Assembly: GCA_025084515.1 (NCBI GenBank)
Contig: JAJAGP010000766.1
Location: forward strand, 1-64,000
Source of the DNA: Ancistrus triradiatus
Taxonomy: Eukaryota > Chordata > Actinopteri > Siluriformes > Loricariidae
Direction of reading: 5' to 3'
Length of the DNA stretch: 64,000 nt
The number at the start of each line of letters is the position of its first letter. Position 1 is the first letter of the stretch. This document shows, one piece after another, positions 63,560 to 64,000 of the stretch. The position numbers and the translations under genes were made by a program. Below the pieces are notes generated by a model, which was not told the origin of the DNA, did not search any database, and saw only the letters and a list, made by a program, of their open reading frames with translations.

Positions 63560-64000
63560 TGGAGTCCACTGATTTCATTCCTCACCCTCCTCGAAGTCAG
63601 CATCCTTTTGACCTTGATTAGGACAGTTCTTCGCAATGTGTCCCATCCGCTGACAAACATAACACTTGTAGGTCGAATAGTCTCTCTGTCCTCTTGTTCC
63701 ACGTTCTCTACCACGTCCTTGTCTTCTGCCGTCGCCCCTGTTTCGTTCCATGCTCTGTTTTGTGGCTTCCAGTATGGCACACTGGAGTTGATACTATTCT
63801 TTCTCTCGTCTCTGCGTGTTTTTATTTGATTTCTCTGCCACTGTCTTTTCAACATGCACTGCAAAAGCATAAACAGTCTGTCATCTGCCTGTGTCTATTT
63901 CAACACAGACACCTTTGTTTGTATATCTGGTCTCAGTCCATTCAAGAATCTTTCTTTAAGATGGTTCTCCCAAGCACTCATGTCTACTCCTGGTAGTCAT
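63560..64000 (-). pseudogene. Retroviral gag, nucleocapsid end (partial)
   Basis: On the minus strand an R/G/Q-rich basic stretch (about 63790-63690) is followed by one zinc knuckle, CYVCQRMGHIAKNC (about 63669-63628), and an acidic tail. This is the nucleocapsid part of gag that binds viral RNA. The knuckle matches the single-CCHC type of gamma-like viruses. Gag continues past the window edge. Confidence 0.8.

Larger units (their letters stand above)
53300..64000 (-). mobile_element. Endogenous retrovirus, class I type, truncated by window edge
   Basis: On the minus strand the order is gag end (right edge), protease, reverse transcriptase, RNase H, integrase, env and a polypurine tract with the start of an LTR at about 53456. 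A single CCHC knuckle, a protease with DTGA, a YVDD polymerase and a gamma-type env transmembrane region point to gamma/epsilon-like retroviruses of fish. It carries stops and frame shifts and is split by two later insertions (55668-58764 and about 60177-61532). It cannot make virus as it stands. Confidence 0.88.

Noticed and set aside
53300..64000. The retrovirus as an intact, potentially active provirus
   Set aside because: Pol is split by two insertions, and env, protease-polymerase and integrase have frame changes. The left LTR is only a fragment.

Overview
The window is genomic DNA from a bony fish. It holds an immunoglobulin light-chain (IgL) locus of teleost cluster type. The V segments have kappa-type 12-bp-spacer recombination signals and the J segments have 23-bp-spacer signals. 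An ostariophysan such as a catfish is my guess from the V sequences, the inverted V orientation and the many Tc1-like elements, but the species is not shown by the sequence.

The locus consists of five copies of one unit. On the + strand each unit reads: C 3' flank, C exon (minus strand), J (minus), then a V gene (plus strand). V and J-C are head to head, so V-to-J joining must occur by inversion. Unit 1 (about 2.6-6.1 kb) has intact C1 and J1 but a broken V1. Unit 2 (9.1-12.6 kb) keeps an intact V2, and its C-J was replaced by a Tx1-type LINE fragment. Unit 3 (20.7-22.9 kb) has a truncated C2, no J, and a V3 with a 7-residue framework deletion. Unit 4 (33.8-34.9 kb) keeps an intact V4 joined directly to the C 3' flank. 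Unit 5 (47.4-51.5 kb) has an intact V5, but C3 has a frameshift and J3 has lost its splice donor. Within this window only J1-C1 could encode a normal light chain, paired with V2, V4, V5 and perhaps V3.

The rest is almost entirely mobile DNA. It includes Tc1-like elements (6.1-7.3, 25.6-26.4, 34.9-36.4 and 52.2-53.3 kb), Tx1-type LINEs (9.4-11.1 and 15.3-20.6 kb), tRNA-derived SINEs (23.4-25.1, 30.9 and 40.9 kb) and several MITE-like inverted repeats. A PIF/Harbinger element (29.4-33.2 kb) sits inside a Crypton-derived, KIAA1958-like recombinase gene. There is also a Penelope element (36.4-38.3 kb), an L2 LINE with a large inverted duplication (41.1-45.8 kb), and a second Crypton-type fragment (47.8-48.8 kb). 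From 53.3 kb to the right edge runs a minus-strand class I (gamma/epsilon-type) endogenous retrovirus. It is split by an RTE-clade LINE and by an unclassified 1.36-kb element. No ordinary single-copy host gene other than the IgL segments was recognised.
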